The notes below the pieces were generated by a model that saw only the letters and a program-made list of their open reading frames with translations, was not told the origin of the DNA and did no database searches. The translations under genes were made by a program, and so were the position numbers. Shown piece by piece: positions 23,960 to 36,008 of a DNA stretch of 64,000 bases; the first letter of the stretch is position 1, and the number at the start of each line of letters is the position of its first letter. This DNA is from Toxoplasma gondii ME49 (lineage: Eukaryota; Apicomplexa; Conoidasida; Eucoccidiorida; Sarcocystidae), in the NCBI RefSeq assembly GCF_000006565.2, contig NC_031476.1, forward strand, positions 62,001-126,000, given 5' to 3'.

Positions 23960-26900
23960 CCCCGAAGAGACGCGTTGGCGAGCGGAGCAGAAAGGCGCTT
24001 TGTGGAAGGACCGAACGCCATCAACTGCCTTGTCGAACAAGCTGGCCACACAAGAGACAGAAAGTTGAGGTCAGTAGACAGTTCGTTTACATGACTGTTG
24101 GTAGGCACTTGAGTCAGAAAGATAGCGGCGCTTGAGGCTCAGAAAACTGAAGAGAACCGGATCTTTAGGAGGGCTCTTACGCGCAGCGAGGAAAGGCAAT
24201 GAATCATCTCTTCCGTGGGAACAACCAGCCGACGAAGAGGGAGACAAGAAGGGAAAGGCGACGGTAACAGCGGGGCGGAAAAAAGGCTTGTTTATTTGAG
24301 AGAGATGTTGAGAGAGGGGAAACATGCCGAGAAGAATCGATGCGAAGTAATCTTTATGTTTGAGGGTGCAGAAATCCAAATTTGCTTTCAAGCTCCTCCC
24401 CAGACGCTTTCGATCGGAGACTTTCTAAAGTCAAAAACTCTTCTCCCAAATCTGAAAGCTACCTACCTCTCTTGTGTGTGTGTGTGTGTGGGTCGTGGAA
24501 ACTTGTTAATTTTTCTTGGCGTCTAATATAAGCATACACTGGTACAAAGATACCGTGTGAATTGCATGCATTCGTTCTTCTCGGGAAGCGAACAACAGGT
24601 CCTTCAGCACGTATATGTATACATAACCACAATCATACGTACATATATATATGTATATATATGTATATATACATCTATATATTTTATATATTCAGATGTT
24701 TATTGGTGCATATCCGTATCTAGATGCATATGGATGCACAGTTTCGAGAGAACACGTGACGCGAAGGAGAGACGATCGACTGTCACTTTTGAAGGCCTGC
24801 GTGGTCTGGAGTTTGTACGGCGTAGTAACATGCATCTGAACTTCGCTGTTTTTCGACCCCTGTTTTCTTGAAAGGATAGACTCTGACGGAATGCTGACGC
24901 TCAGAGTCTCCAGCTTGCGGACGAAAGAGGCGAGATGTTTCCTATTGGTAATTTCTCGATTCGAGAACGCGCGGGATCCTGAACGAGAAAAGAAGTGCGG
25001 TAATCACTCTTTCTCTTCCCGCATAACTTGAGCACGAGTACATCCGTGATGGCATCCATAGCTCTCTCTATATGGCCACATCGACGGAGAGATGCATGTC
25101 TGCACGTACTACGTATTTCTGTCTGAACGTTACACATCTTGCTTTATTTCTCTCGACATCACATCTCTCTCTTCCTCCCTATAACCTTCTATATCGAGGT
25201 CTGTTTATCCTCCTCTGTACACCCACGTATGTCGATCTCTACCGATGTTCCTGTGTATATCCTGTCCACTGATGTCTGGGTATCTGCCCGTTGTGTGCCC
25301 TTCTCCCGAGCTGTCGTTCTCAGCCACAATATGCGTCCGTCTGCGACACCTTCACTTTCAGACCGGCTGGAAATTGCACGAACTGTCTCGGGACTATTAT
25401 GGTACAAAGCGCAAAGCTACAAAAGATCAGCAGCTCGGAAGTCGCTGCTTTTCCGTGGATGGGAGGAAGACATTTCGCCTTCACCGCGCTTCCTTGCTGC
25501 GTTCTCAGTGTGTCCCTCTGGAGTCCTCGTGATCCTCTCCCGACTTTTCGGCTCCTCTCTGGATCTGTTCCGTTTTGCCCCTCCTGTACAACCTCCTCAC
25601 TTCTGGGTGTCGAGAAGTCTTCTGGGATGCTGTTTGCAGACCCCCTCTGGAAAGAGAGGTCGTTCTCCAAGGGACGTCGCGGCTACGGGACTCTTGTGCG
25701 CTTCTGCACCAGGTGTTTCCGTCGGCTTGTCCGTTGCTCTTCGTCCCCCGCTCCGAGTTTGGAGATGTCGTTTTCGGCGACGGCGGTCGAACGGTTTGTG
25801 TGTAAGCGCGGCGGCTTCAGTGTGTGTGTGTCTGTGTGTCTTTGCTCGGAAAAGGCAACAGCGCGACCGCAAAGATGTCGCGGCCGGCCGTCCAGCTGAG
25901 TTTCCCGTTTCCCCGCGAGCCGCTTCTTAGCCACTTCTGACTCTCCCGCGGAAATTTTCTCCTCGAATTCGCTCCGCAAAGGGACAGGAGAAAGGGAGCA
26001 AGCTGCCAAGACCTCTTCATCGGAGAAAGGCAAAAAATCCCGAGAAAAATTGACTTCCTTTCCCCCCTGACGGACGCGCGACGGACAGACCGAGCGAGAC
26101 AGCCGGCTCGCGGCGCGGTGTATGTACACCGCAGCGCGAGGCTGGCGCGGAGCCGAGAGGAACAGAGGAACAGAGGAGAGTTTCTTGAAATGAGATTATT
26201 GTTTGCTCCAAGAGGTCGCTTTGCCAGCTTCGGCCCTATGTCTTTCGCATTTCTCTCGCGCTTCTCCGAAGCCGTTCTCCCAGCTACCTAGAAGACACAC
26301 ACAGACTGCCCCAGAGGCTGTGTGTGAATTTTTTCGTACACCTACATCGTGGGCCGAGACTCGCCACCTCATCTCTCCTGGTTCTCTTCTTCTCTCCCTT
26401 TCTTTTTCTTCTCTTCCTTCTTCTTTCTTTTCCTCTGCGGTTCCGCGAGTCTCTCGACGCCGCGGCAGACGTAGCGCTCGCGTTCCGCCTTTTCGCTCCT
26501 GCCGCGTTCCGGGGTCTGCCTTTGTCCCGACGTTTGTGCACAGCGTCTGACGACAGCGCGGCACTTCGCACGGGAGAGGACTCTCGAGAGTTTTTCCTGA
26601 AGACAAGTTTTTCTTCCTCTTCTGTGCGCGGGGCGTCCGAACGCGCTCTCTTCGTCGGGACGCCGCGCACAGCGATCTCCACGCACTGTCTGGGTGGATT
26701 GTCCAGCCTTCCGTGTCGTGACCAGGCACTCCAAGGCCGTTCAACTTTTCCTTCGCTGGTCTCCCTCCGCACCCTTGACTCCTCGGAAGTCGCGAGAAAA
26801 CGACTTCTCAGGTGCGAGTCCCCTGACCAGGGGCGCCCCCGTGTCTTGTGGAGGACCGGACGACGGAGTCTGCGACCTCAGCGGCTTCCACAGACTCTTT

Positions 26901-28376
26901 TTTGAGGGATTTGCATGCGCAGCGACCTCTTGCGACAGAGTGACGCCCGCAGGTGCCTCTCACCGGGAGTCTTCTCCCGCATCGTTGCATGTAGGTTCGA
27001 GAGCACACAGACAACGCGCGGCTCCTCCAGCCTTCTGGGAAGCCTCTGCTGCGCGGTGTCTCCGCTTGATCGCCGCAGACGCGTCACGGGTGGTCGTGAG
27101 CCGCGCGGAGAACGTGGATTGGGCGTTCAAGAAGGCGAGGCGTCCAGCTGGTAGTCTATCCTGTTTTTCCGGATCTTTCTCGAGGGGCGCAGGTTCTCGC
27201 GCGTTCGCCAGTTCCCTCGTCGGCCTGTTGTCTCGAGAGCTTTTCTCTGCATGCGGGGTCTGGGCCTTTCTCGACTGCCCTCACCACGCAAACCTTTTCC
27301 AGTCGCGTTTCTCCGCGACTCATCTTGTCTGTGGCATTTTTTTTCGTCTCCGAGATCTTGGCTCCTGTCTCTCAGTTCCCCGTGTGTCGAGTCCCGTCTT
27401 TCCACGCAGAGCCCTCCTAGGTTCTTTTCTCTCTGTGTTTCGTCTCTCTTTTCCACCCTCTCTGAAACGGCGCGCTTCTCGTCTTCACAGACTCTCCGCC
27501 GTCGACCAAGACACCGGCAGACCAGCGCACTCTGGATGCGTTTTCGTTCTTCCGACACTTGCTGACATCGCCCCGCTTCGATTCGTCCGACTCGTGTCTT
27601 CCTCGTATGTATGGACAAGTCCTTTGTCCTGTCGCGTTTTCGCTTCACCCTTTCCGGCAGTCTTTCGAGTCGCTGCGGCCGAATTTCTCCCCTTCGCCAG
27701 GAAAGCAGCTGGAAACTCATCGGCCTCCCTTCTGCCACCTTCTCCACTCTCTTCTTCTTCGTCTTGGAGCTCTCCACTTTCCGGTGGCTCTCCAGCTCTC
27801 TCTGGACGCCTCCTGAAGAGCTGCCCCGACGTTTTTCTCTCGTTTTTCTCCTTGAGATTCTCGCGCCTTCCCCTGCTGGCTGCGTTCGCACCAGCGACTC
27901 TGCGTGTGACGGGGGAAACCTGCCGCCCCTGAGAGCTCTGTTCTCTCCCGCGCGATGTCCGGCTCGGTCTTCTCTCTGGGAATCAACTGGATGAACACCG
28001 TCTGCGCCTGCTTTGTGTAGAAGGAACTGGACGCTTCGAAGTTCGCCGCTGCTGCGGCCGAAGAACGGTGCATCTTCGCCGATAACTCGGAGAAAAGTAG
28101 AGAAGCCCCGACAGGCCACGGCCGGGAAGGGAGGCCGAGTCGGCGCCCAGAGTCGGGAAGAACCCAAACGGCGACAGAAGGATTCTGGGGGACAAGGGAG
28201 ACAGAAGAGAGACACAATGACTCTGCTGCAGAAATACTAAGTCTCGCGGGAGTGTGGCAAGGAAGGCTGCTGTCTTTCCAGCCCCTCCCAGAGAGGACGC
28301 GCTTGTCGCTTCGTTGTGCAGTTTCCCGTCGTACTCGTCTCCCTCACTTGTTCCTCACCTCCTCTCTCTTCTCTTC

Positions 28377-28497
28377 ATCGTCCTTCTTCTCTCCATCGGT
28401 CTTCTTCTCTCCATCCGCCTTCTTCTCTTCTCCATCGGCCTTCTTCTCTTCTCCATCGGCCTTCTTCTCTCCATCGGTCTTCTTCTCTCCATCGGCC
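28377..28497. repeat. 18/21-bp minisatellite upstream of the cyclin gene
   Basis: Seven tandem units alternating between 18 bp (CTTCTTCTCTCCATCGGY) and 21 bp (an extra CTT triplet). Unit lengths are all multiples of three, so all frames stay open. It lies about 230 bp before the cyclin ATG. Confidence 0.9.
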
Positions 28498-28727
28498 TGC
28501 TCGTCGCTGAGACTCCTGTCTCTCGTCTTGAACGTCTTCGCTTCCGTCGCAGGGCGCGTCCTCGAGAGAAGGCGACCGAGCCGACTTGTGTCGCGCGCAG
28601 AAACCGAGGAGGGCGAAGGCGAGTTGGCGCGGAAGGCGACGCGGGCGGGGCCAAGCGTCCGAGAGCCTGTCCAGAGCTGTGTGGCGTGCTGGAGCAGTTG
28701 GTGTGTTTCCATGCGGCGTTCGTAACG

Positions 28728-30785
28728 ATGTTGAACCTTCGTCAGTCGCGTTCCTTTTCTCCTCTCTCCTTTTCCCAGCCTGCGACTTTGCCTCCGACCT
28801 CGTCGATGCCCCCATCCACGCGTCTGCCTGTCTCCTCTTCGCTCTCCTCTCGCGCTTCTCTGTCTTCTTCTCTGCCTCTGGGGGGTCCTGCCGCATGCCC
28901 GTCGTCGTCGCCTCCGAGCAAGGATGGAGGTTCGCTTCCTTCGCTTGCCTCCGCTTCATCCTTCGCGTTCTCAGGCTCTCTGTGCCGGACCGGTGAGGGG
29001 GCGCTGGAGCGCGGCAGGTCGCTGCTGCCTTCGTCTTTGGTCTTCTCGGAGACGTCGCGCAACGCAACTTCGCGCGTGTCTCGCCACGAGGAGCAGACAA
29101 CTTCTGCGGCGGCGCTGAAGAGGAAGAATGAGGAAAGGGCCTTCTTTCCTCCGAAGAAACGCGAGAGAAAGACCTCGGAAGTGTCAGGTGGGAACGCCGG
29201 CGCGCTGGAGAGGCGCCACTCGGAGTGTCAAGACACCCCAGGCTGGGACTTGGCCACCTCCCGAGCTGGCGCCGGCGTCTCCTCTCTCTCTTCCCTCTCT
29301 TCCCTCTCTTCTCTCTCTTCTCTCTCGCGGTCGGTCGCTCGGCCTGTCCTGTACCCTTCTCTCGACTTTTCTCCAGGCATGTCGACGAGGGAAATTGTCC
29401 GGCGGCAGCAGAAGGCCCTCTGCTTCTTTCTCCGATCCATCGACAGAGCGAGGGCTCCGACGCGTAGTGCCTCGCCCCCGAAAGTCGAAACTGAAGCAAA
29501 GAGCCGCAACCACGCTGGACGAACGTCTGATGCAAGCACTGCTTGCTCTTCTTCCTATTCAGCATCCACGTCGACACACCCTTCTTCCCTCAGTTCTTCC
29601 ACTGTTCCTGCTTCTGCTTCGCGTTCGCTGTATCTGGAGGCGCGGGATGTGACGTTTACCTTGGAGCAGCGCAGAGACAGGAGCGTGACGCCCGTGACTT
29701 CTCTTCCGCCTGCGCTGGCGACTCGCCGCGCGAAGATTGTGGACCTCGTTCTGGACTGGGCCTCGCAGCTGCAGGCGTCTGGGGCTCTTCTGGTTCCCGA
29801 CGACATCTGCAGGTCGTCCATTCAACTCGCAGTTTCGCTCTTGGACAGGTCGAACCTTGTGGCTATCTTTGAGGACTGCGAGGAAGGCGGCAGAGAGAAG
29901 ACGGTGGAGCAGCCCGCGGTCGAGGAGGTCGGCGAGTCCGACTCGCGGAGTGCGAGCGAGAAGCACGAGGAGGCGTCTGTGCTGGCGGCTTCGGACGCTG
30001 CGGAGACAACCGAGAAAGGACCTTCGCACACGGCTGCGCCTTCTTCGGAGGAAGCGAGGATGTGTGGGCAAAAGAGAACGGCAACGGGAGCACACAAGTC
30101 TCTTTCTTTCTCGTTTCCGCGACCCAGAGTCTCGGGAGACGACCCGCAAGCGCTGAAGACGATTGCGGCGCTCTGCCTGTGCACCGCTCTTCAGTTCGAC
30201 GCGCCCAACGCGATGGCCTTCGAGAGAAAGGCGAAGAAACTCTTCGCGCTCTCGCACCTCTGCTGCCACACTTTCGAACGGCCCTTCCCAGAAGTCCAGC
30301 GCGCCTTCCTCGACCGCGTGGCCTGCGTCGTCTCCGTCCCCGTCCCCATCGACTTCGCCAACTACTTCCTGTACAAATTTGATTCGGCTTATATTCGGAG
30401 AAAGGCGAACTCGTCGGCAGCCCAACTGGTCGCCTTCCTCCTCGACTGCTTCGCCCTCACGCCGCAAGCTGTCTGTACACCCGGCGCTCTCGCGGGCGCG
30501 GCCGCGGTGTTGCTGGCGAGGCGCATCTGCGACAGCAAGCGGGGGGGTCGAGAGAGAGAAGAGGCGATCTGGACGACAGAGATGAAGAACGTGACGGGAT
30601 TCGATGCCTCGCAAGTGAAGAAAGTCTTGAAAATCATGAATGCGTTCCTGACCTCGAAGCGTGGTAGATTCGCCGGACTGCACAAACTCCACACGCGCGG
30701 CTGGGCTGCAGTCGAATGGGAACGTCCAAAAACGAGGAAAGGCGAAAAAGAAGACCGGAAAAAGAAGGAACCTGAAAAGCGCTAA
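28728..30785 (+). CDS. cyclin-like protein, intronless
   Basis: A 685-residue frame from the first ATG (A at -3). The upstream frame stays open to 28254 but has no ATG. Residues about 1-300 are Ser/Arg-rich and include the run SSLSSLSSLSSLSSLS. A cyclin fold follows. RAKIVDLVLDWASQL and CRSSIQLAVSLLDRSN match helices 1-2 of the cyclin box. An acidic insertion of about 100 residues interrupts it. Then KTIAALCLCTALQFDAP matches helix 3. The segment ending in PVPIDFANYFLYKF matches the helix 5 region, and RRKANSSAAQLVAFLLDC begins the second cyclin repeat. The tail is Lys/Arg-rich and could be a nuclear signal. Cyclins activate CDK-related kinases; the partner and cell-cycle phase are not visible here. 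The gene converges on the U2A' gene. Assignment to a cyclin class is not attempted. Confidence 0.78.
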   Translation: MLNLRQSRSFSPLSFSQPATLPPTSSMPPSTRLPVSSSLSSRASLSSSLPLGGPAACPSSSPPSKDGGSLPSLASASSFAFSGSLCRTGEGALERGRSLLPSSLVFSETSRNATSRVSRHEEQTTSAAALKRKNEERAFFPPKKRERKTSEVSGGNAGALERRHSECQDTPGWDLATSRAGAGVSSLSSLSSLSSLSSLSRSVARPVLYPSLDFSPGMSTREIVRRQQKALCFFLRSIDRARAPTRSASPPKVETEAKSRNHAGRTSDASTACSSSYSASTSTHPSSLSSSTVPASASRSLYLEARDVTFTLEQRRDRSVTPVTSLPPALATRRAKIVDLVLDWASQLQASGALLVPDDICRSSIQLAVSLLDRSNLVAIFEDCEEGGREKTVEQPAVEEVGESDSRSASEKHEEASVLAASDAAETTEKGPSHTAAPSSEEARMCGQKRTATGAHKSLSFSFPRPRVSGDDPQALKTIAALCLCTALQFDAPNAMAFERKAKKLFALSHLCCHTFERPFPEVQRAFLDRVACVVSVPVPIDFANYFLYKFDSAYIRRKANSSAAQLVAFLLDCFALTPQAVCTPGALAGAAAVLLARRICDSKRGGREREEAIWTTEMKNVTGFDASQVKKVLKIMNAFLTSKRGRFAGLHKLHTRGWAAVEWERPKTRKGEKEDRKKKEPEKR

Positions 30786-32839
30786 ACACCGTCCGAAGGG
30801 CCGAGGGGGAGATCGAGACGACGACAGAGGAGGAGCGAGAGAGAACAGAGAGAGATAGAGAAGAAGAGAAAGAGGGGACGAGATAGAGAGAAGAAAACGG
30901 AGAAACAGAGAAGAGAAGAGAGTGGAAGGAAAGAGAAAAGAGAGGAAAGTAGATAAGGTAGGGAAGGAGGGGCGAGTTTCTAGGAGGGGGGAGTGTTGTG
31001 TTTTGAGACAAAAGGTTGAGAAGTCAGCCAAAGGGGAAAGAAACCTCTCTGCGATCAGGCGTCGGTGATCCAGAGTTACGAACAGAAAAAGTCTGGCATG
31101 GAGAAGTTAGAACGAAAGGTGAAGGAGAGAAAGATTTCCTTTCTCGGTGGAGAGTCGGCAGTTTTTCGAGAACCCTCAGAAGAGAGGGAGGAGTGTCTGT
31201 TTTTCGCTGAGAGCACTTCCAGGTCTCTGGAGGAGACGACGAGGCGAAAGACACGAAAGGGAAACTCAGGACGAATGGGGTGTGCAACTCTGTAAAAGAG
31301 GATTTTTTGTGTCTGACTGCATTAAAGCAAAAAGTCGCATGCGAGACCCTTGGTGTTTCTCGCGAGATCAAGTTGATCTCGCCACATTCTAAAGAAGTCC
31401 ATCGCGTGACTTAGGAGCGTCTTGTGTGTTCGCGTCGGCGTGTATCTTTTTCGCTTCTCCACAGAGGAGCGGACGGGGTTGTGTTGACGGAGACGCGTCA
31501 GTTCCGTCGGCCCTCTGTCTCCGTCGATGTCCTTTTCTGTGAGACCTCGAGTGGCCGTACAGGCGACTTTTCGCCGTGTTTCTTTTGCCCCAGAAAACTC
31601 GTCGCAGACTCGCGAACAAACTGATTTGGCTACGCAGAAGAGTGAGTGGCGTGACGCAGAAAAAAACAAGAAAAAACAGGAGCAGAAAGAGCAGAAGAGG
31701 AAAGCATGAGAGACAGACACGAGACGCAGAGAAGGCAGAAGGAAAAGGAGAGAGAAGAGAGAACGAACAGCGAGAAAGAACACGGTTCAGGAAGTAGCAA
31801 AAGAGCTCTGTGAGATGCAGAGGGCAGTGCCTCAGAGCGGGTGTATCTGGAAAAGATTTGATGGGGAAACAGAGACAACTGTTCTCCGTTTTTTGCGGGA
31901 ATCACAGACACGCATCTGAAACAGAATAGTATGTCCCCACAGGCCCTCGCTCTCATTTCCCTCATGTCCATTTCTCTTTGCCTCGACACCGATGAGCCTT
32001 CTATCTTTTCTTTCAACGCTCGTCTCTCTGCGTATCCTAACCTTCGTATCCCCTCTCCTCTCTCCCTGCCTCTCTCGCTCCACCATCTCTCGGAATCTTC
32101 AGAGACGCTCTGCACTATCCCTTATCTCTTCGCTCTCGTATTCTCCCTCTTTTTTCATCTCCTCTCTCGTCTCGCTCCCTTTCATGTCCGCTCTCCCTCC
32201 GCTCTCGTCTTCTCTCTGGCCACCGCATCTCTTTTTTCGGGCGTGCTCCAATTCACACTCCACTTCCTCGTCGCGCGAGCCTTTTTGCGCTCTTGGGAAG
32301 TTATTTCATCTCCACATCTGTCGCTTTCTCGTCGCCGTTCTCTGGTAACATGCAGAGCAGAGAACATCGGTGGATACACGAGTGAGACAGAGGAGCGAAG
32401 GAAATAAAACGACTGTGTCGGAGTTCTTCTTCCCGGGAGAGAGAATACACCACCCGAGAAAACAGAAAGAAAAACAAAAAAGATCGTCGCGGGGAAAAAG
32501 GAATATACTGTCACCCACAAGCTTCACCTCGTTCGCGAGCGCCACACACAGGCTACGTATGTCCACATACACACACAGGCACAACTACTTGACTAAAGCA
32601 GAGGCGAGTCGAGAGACAAAATCGAAAGACGAGTTCAGCGAGACAACAAGGAGTAGGTCCTGGGGCGAGAAACACGAAAGAAAAGAACGTCGGAGAGCAG
32701 CTGGAGAGACCAGTTGAAGAAGTAGCGAAAGCAAAGGACCGTGTGAGGGTGCCTCGAGAAAAAAGACAGGCAGAGAGTTGACGCTCGACAGACAGCGCTG
32801 AAGCTTTCTTGCGAGGCGACAGAGAAGCCAGTTTTCTTT
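30786..32839. other. convergent spacer between cyclin and U2A' genes
   Basis: Contains both 3' UTRs. 30800-30960 is GA-rich, 31700-31790 AG-rich and 31950-32330 CT-rich. The open frames are low-complexity and switch strand with the skew. No gene recognised. Confidence 0.6.
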
Positions 32840-35800
32840 TCAATCGCATTTCCGACACCGAGGCAGTCTTGAGCGATAGAGGAAAATTTCTGTGTGTTTA
32901 GAAAAGCTCTTACGCTTCTCGGGATTAAGAAGCTCGTCCGGAATGTAGCCTGCCTTCAGTGCACTTTCTAAGCGAGTGATTTCCTCCATCGTCGTCGCCT
33001 TGGCAATCGCCAGCTGCGAGGAAAAAAAGCGGAGGAATTTCTGTCAAAGCCGACGGCACAGTGGCGACAAAAACGAGCGAAGAAAGAGAAGGCGACAGAG
33101 CAAGTGCGAGAGACAACAGAACGCTGGAGAAACACAGGCGAAGAGAGAGGCAGGGAGGAGAGAGAGACTGGGAAAGAAGAGACATCAAAAGGACGGCGGA
33201 GAAGAACATGCGAGAGAACGGACCGAGAGTTGAACAGTGTGTTTTAGCGAAGGCCAGCGTCTGTGAGAAGCTAGAGAGAAGGAGAAGAGGAAGCGTGAAA
33301 AGAGAAACACAGAGTCGCGGCGGCCACAGATGGAGGAAGCAGTCCAGAGCGCAAGCTTTGAAAAACTGGAGGGAATTTACCGGGAGGCGAATCGTACGCA
33401 AAAGCTGTCCGTGAGAGGAAAGAGAAACGAGAAAGAACAGAGGAAGGAGGCAGAGAGAGAAACGGAGAACAAAGACGAACCTTGATTCGCTCGATCTGAT
33501 CTGCCGACTGGTCTGTCTTCTTCTTCTCTTCAGCAGCGCCCACCGAGCTCACACCCAACGCTGCGTGAGACTTGCGCGGCGGAGCTGAAAAAACATGGAA
33601 AAAAGACAAAAACCGAAGAACACGGAGTGACAGAAAAAGGGGGGAGAACCCAATTCGAGGAGAGAGAGAGGAAAGGAAGCGAACACAGGAAGTGAAAGCA
33701 GGAAAACGAAAATCGTTGGAGAGGAAGGAAAAGCAGAACGAGGAGTGGACAAGACAAGTAAGAAGAGGAAAGAGTGAAAGTGTCTGTTGTCAACGCGTTT
33801 GTTTGCGCTCCACATCAAACTCGACCTGAGAAACGCAGCGCCTTTCCTCTCGATTTCTTTCGACTGAGGGCATTCACTGTTTTCTGCGGAAGCTGCCAAG
33901 TTCTCCTTCGCAGTCCCTTTCTCGCTTGTGTTCTTCCCCTTGTGCTTCTCGTTCTTCGTCTTCCTTCTCTCCTTCTTCTGACGACCGTTCCGCTCCCCTT
34001 GCATGCTCTCTCTTCTTTCGCCTTTCTTTTCTCGCGTCCTTCTCCGCCTCGTTCTGCTCTGGTCTTTCTCGGTTTTCTCGCATGCAGTTCTCACCGATTT
34101 CGTGTGCAAGTTTCGCTCCCTTCTCGCCCTTGAACGTGCTGTGTGCCTGTTCTCTCTCTTGCTGCGTGACGCGGCTGTAGTCGAGAAAGCGCAGTTTCGG
34201 GAGATGGAAAATCACAAACAGTCGGTAGTACGCGCGTTCGCGAACACCGTTGTCGATGAGGGACAGGCGCTCCAGATTCTTGGCTGCAACAAACGAAGAA
34301 ACGGAGGAAGAAGACCACGGAGAAAATGGAGAAAACGGAGAAAGAAGAGGAAGGAGAAGAAAGAAGACGGAGAAAGAAGAAAGGCAGGCAGCAAAGAAGA
34401 AAAGGACGCCAAGAACACACAGAGAGAAAAAGCAACGTACAGAGAAGACGAGAAAGGAGGCAAGAGAAAAGAGACGAGCATATGACGAAAAGAGACAAGT
34501 GGAGCAACAGAAAAAGAAAGAAACGGCCCTGAATATGAAGACAATGTCGCTTTTGTTACCTTGGAAAAGAGGAAGAAGATCCGAGAGAACGTCCAGCTGT
34601 CAGCCGACACACAAGCAAACAGGCGTCCATGTGAGAGGTAACACCGGGGCGACGGCCATCTCACATACACGCGGATCTCCAAGACTGCACACTGGTATGC
34701 GTCTAGCAGGATTCCAGACGCAGAAACACCCGGCTAAGTCACAGTCTGTCTAAAACTGCAGTCTTCCTAAGGTCCCTGTGCCGTTGAAAGTCCTTTTCTT
34801 GTCGATTCTTTCTTGTACGAATCTACAGGTGAACAGAAGTCCAGACGCTCCTACACCCACATATAGCACGGATTTATGATTTACAGATGTACGTGTATGC
34901 AAGGGTGGGTATGTGAGCATGCGATTACGAAAAAAACAGATCCACGCAGACATAGCGAAGCTTGTGTTTCCATGCACAAACGTGAATACGTCTAGACCAA
35001 CATGCATGCGCATGCGTATGAGGCGCGCCCCTGGTGCGTTTTCTGCCTACTTTGTTGTTTGTGAGGATGAGAGAGGTGAGTCCGGGGAGACTCGCAATTG
35101 CCTCGGGGTCGATGCGAGAGATTCGATTGTTGCACAAAATCTATCGACAAGCAAGCACAAACGAGCATCAGAGCACCATGAAGAACTGGAATCCCAGAGG
35201 AACGGAGACTGCACATGCGAAGGAAAACCGCCAGCGAAAAACGAGGACCGCGAAAGGAAGAAAACGCAGCAGACGCGTCCATGCAAGAAACCGGAAGTAA
35301 CAGGAGAGCTCAGCTGTGCAGGCGAACGCAGCCACGATGGCATGTCCATGAGAGCACATCCATCTATGCGAACACAAAGACACAGACGCATGCATTCACA
35401 CCTACAGAGTTACACTGATAAAGAGATGAAAACGGAAACAAAGCAGACCACACATGAATACCAACAAGAACACACACACACACAGAGCTACATAAAGATA
35501 TACATATATAAATATATATAAATATACATAAAAAATATATATAAATATATATGTAAGACTCATGCACACATGTATACATGCCAGAGGCGTATGTGCGTAG
35601 ACGTGAAGATTGCTTGATTTGTGCGTTCTCACCAGACTTTTGAGGCGCGGAAGCGGGGGGAAGTTTTCGAGTTTCAGAAGTTCGTTGTCTGTGAAGTCGA
35701 TGCATTCGAAGTGATCCTGCGTCACGCCCAAGTTTTCAATCGCGGGGATTTTGCAGCCTGAACAGAGAGAGACGCGAGAAAGTTCTCAGGCTAAAGGTTG

Positions 35801-36008
35801 TCCTTCCAAAGAGACAGCGCCGCCGCTGTCGATCCCTGCGTCTCCGCACAGCGCTTCAGAGGCGTGAGGAGGGAGAAAGGGAGACGCATCAGAAGGAAGC
35901 AGCGAGTCTGTTCCTATGTCCACACTCACCTCGAAGAGATAAAGTCCAGTCGCGCGCGGGGTTGACGTACTGGTGAGACTGCAGAATCAACTCGACCGTC
36001 AGCCGCAT
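32840..36008 (-). CDS. SNRPA1: U2 small nuclear ribonucleoprotein A' (leucine-rich repeat)
   Basis: Seven exons on the minus strand: 36008-35930, 35757-35633, 35140-35051, 34596-34560, 34283-34095, 33584-33481, 33013-32840. Total about 265 residues, close to the human protein (255). The N-terminus MRLTVELI and the blocks RDWTLSLRG, KIPAIENLG, HFECIDFTDNE, CNNRISRID, LTSLILTNN, FVIFHLPKLRFLDY and FKGEKGAKLAHEI line up in order with U2A'. U2A' holds the U2B'' protein on U2 snRNA and helps form the spliceosome. Exon 4 is only 37 nt (12 codons plus one base) and is needed both for phase and for the leucine-rich repeat. The last exon is read through to the first stop. A GTAAGA at 32913, where U2A' homologues become variable, could instead be a donor to an unseen short exon, so the C-terminus is provisional. 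Confidence 0.92.
35498..35553. repeat. TA microsatellite in U2A' intron 2
   Basis: TATATAAATATATA-type units with a preceding CA run, between exons 2 and 3. Confidence 0.85.

Larger units (their letters stand above)
21740..28727. other. divergent spacer between importin and cyclin genes
   Basis: About 7 kb with no gene I can support. 21740-22660 is purine-rich on the plus strand, i.e. a pyrimidine-rich 5' leader for the importin transcript. 22.7-24.0 kb contains three TGTACGTAC sites. A (GT)n run is at about 24474-24490 and TA/TATG tracts at about 24631-24690. From 25.1 to 28.7 kb the plus strand is pyrimidine-rich and probably forms the promoter and long 5' leader of the cyclin gene. Long frames at 26694-27932 (+) and 27127-28215 (-) look compositional. 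A tandem repeat lies at about 28377-28497. Confidence 0.55.

Noticed and set aside
26694..27932. Plus-strand frame of 412 codons
   Set aside because: Ser/Phe/Leu/Arg noise in a CT-rich leader with no domain. Equally long frames exist on the opposite strand.
27127..28215. Minus-strand frame of 362 codons
   Set aside because: Arg/Glu/Lys-rich complement of a pyrimidine tract with no recognisable order.
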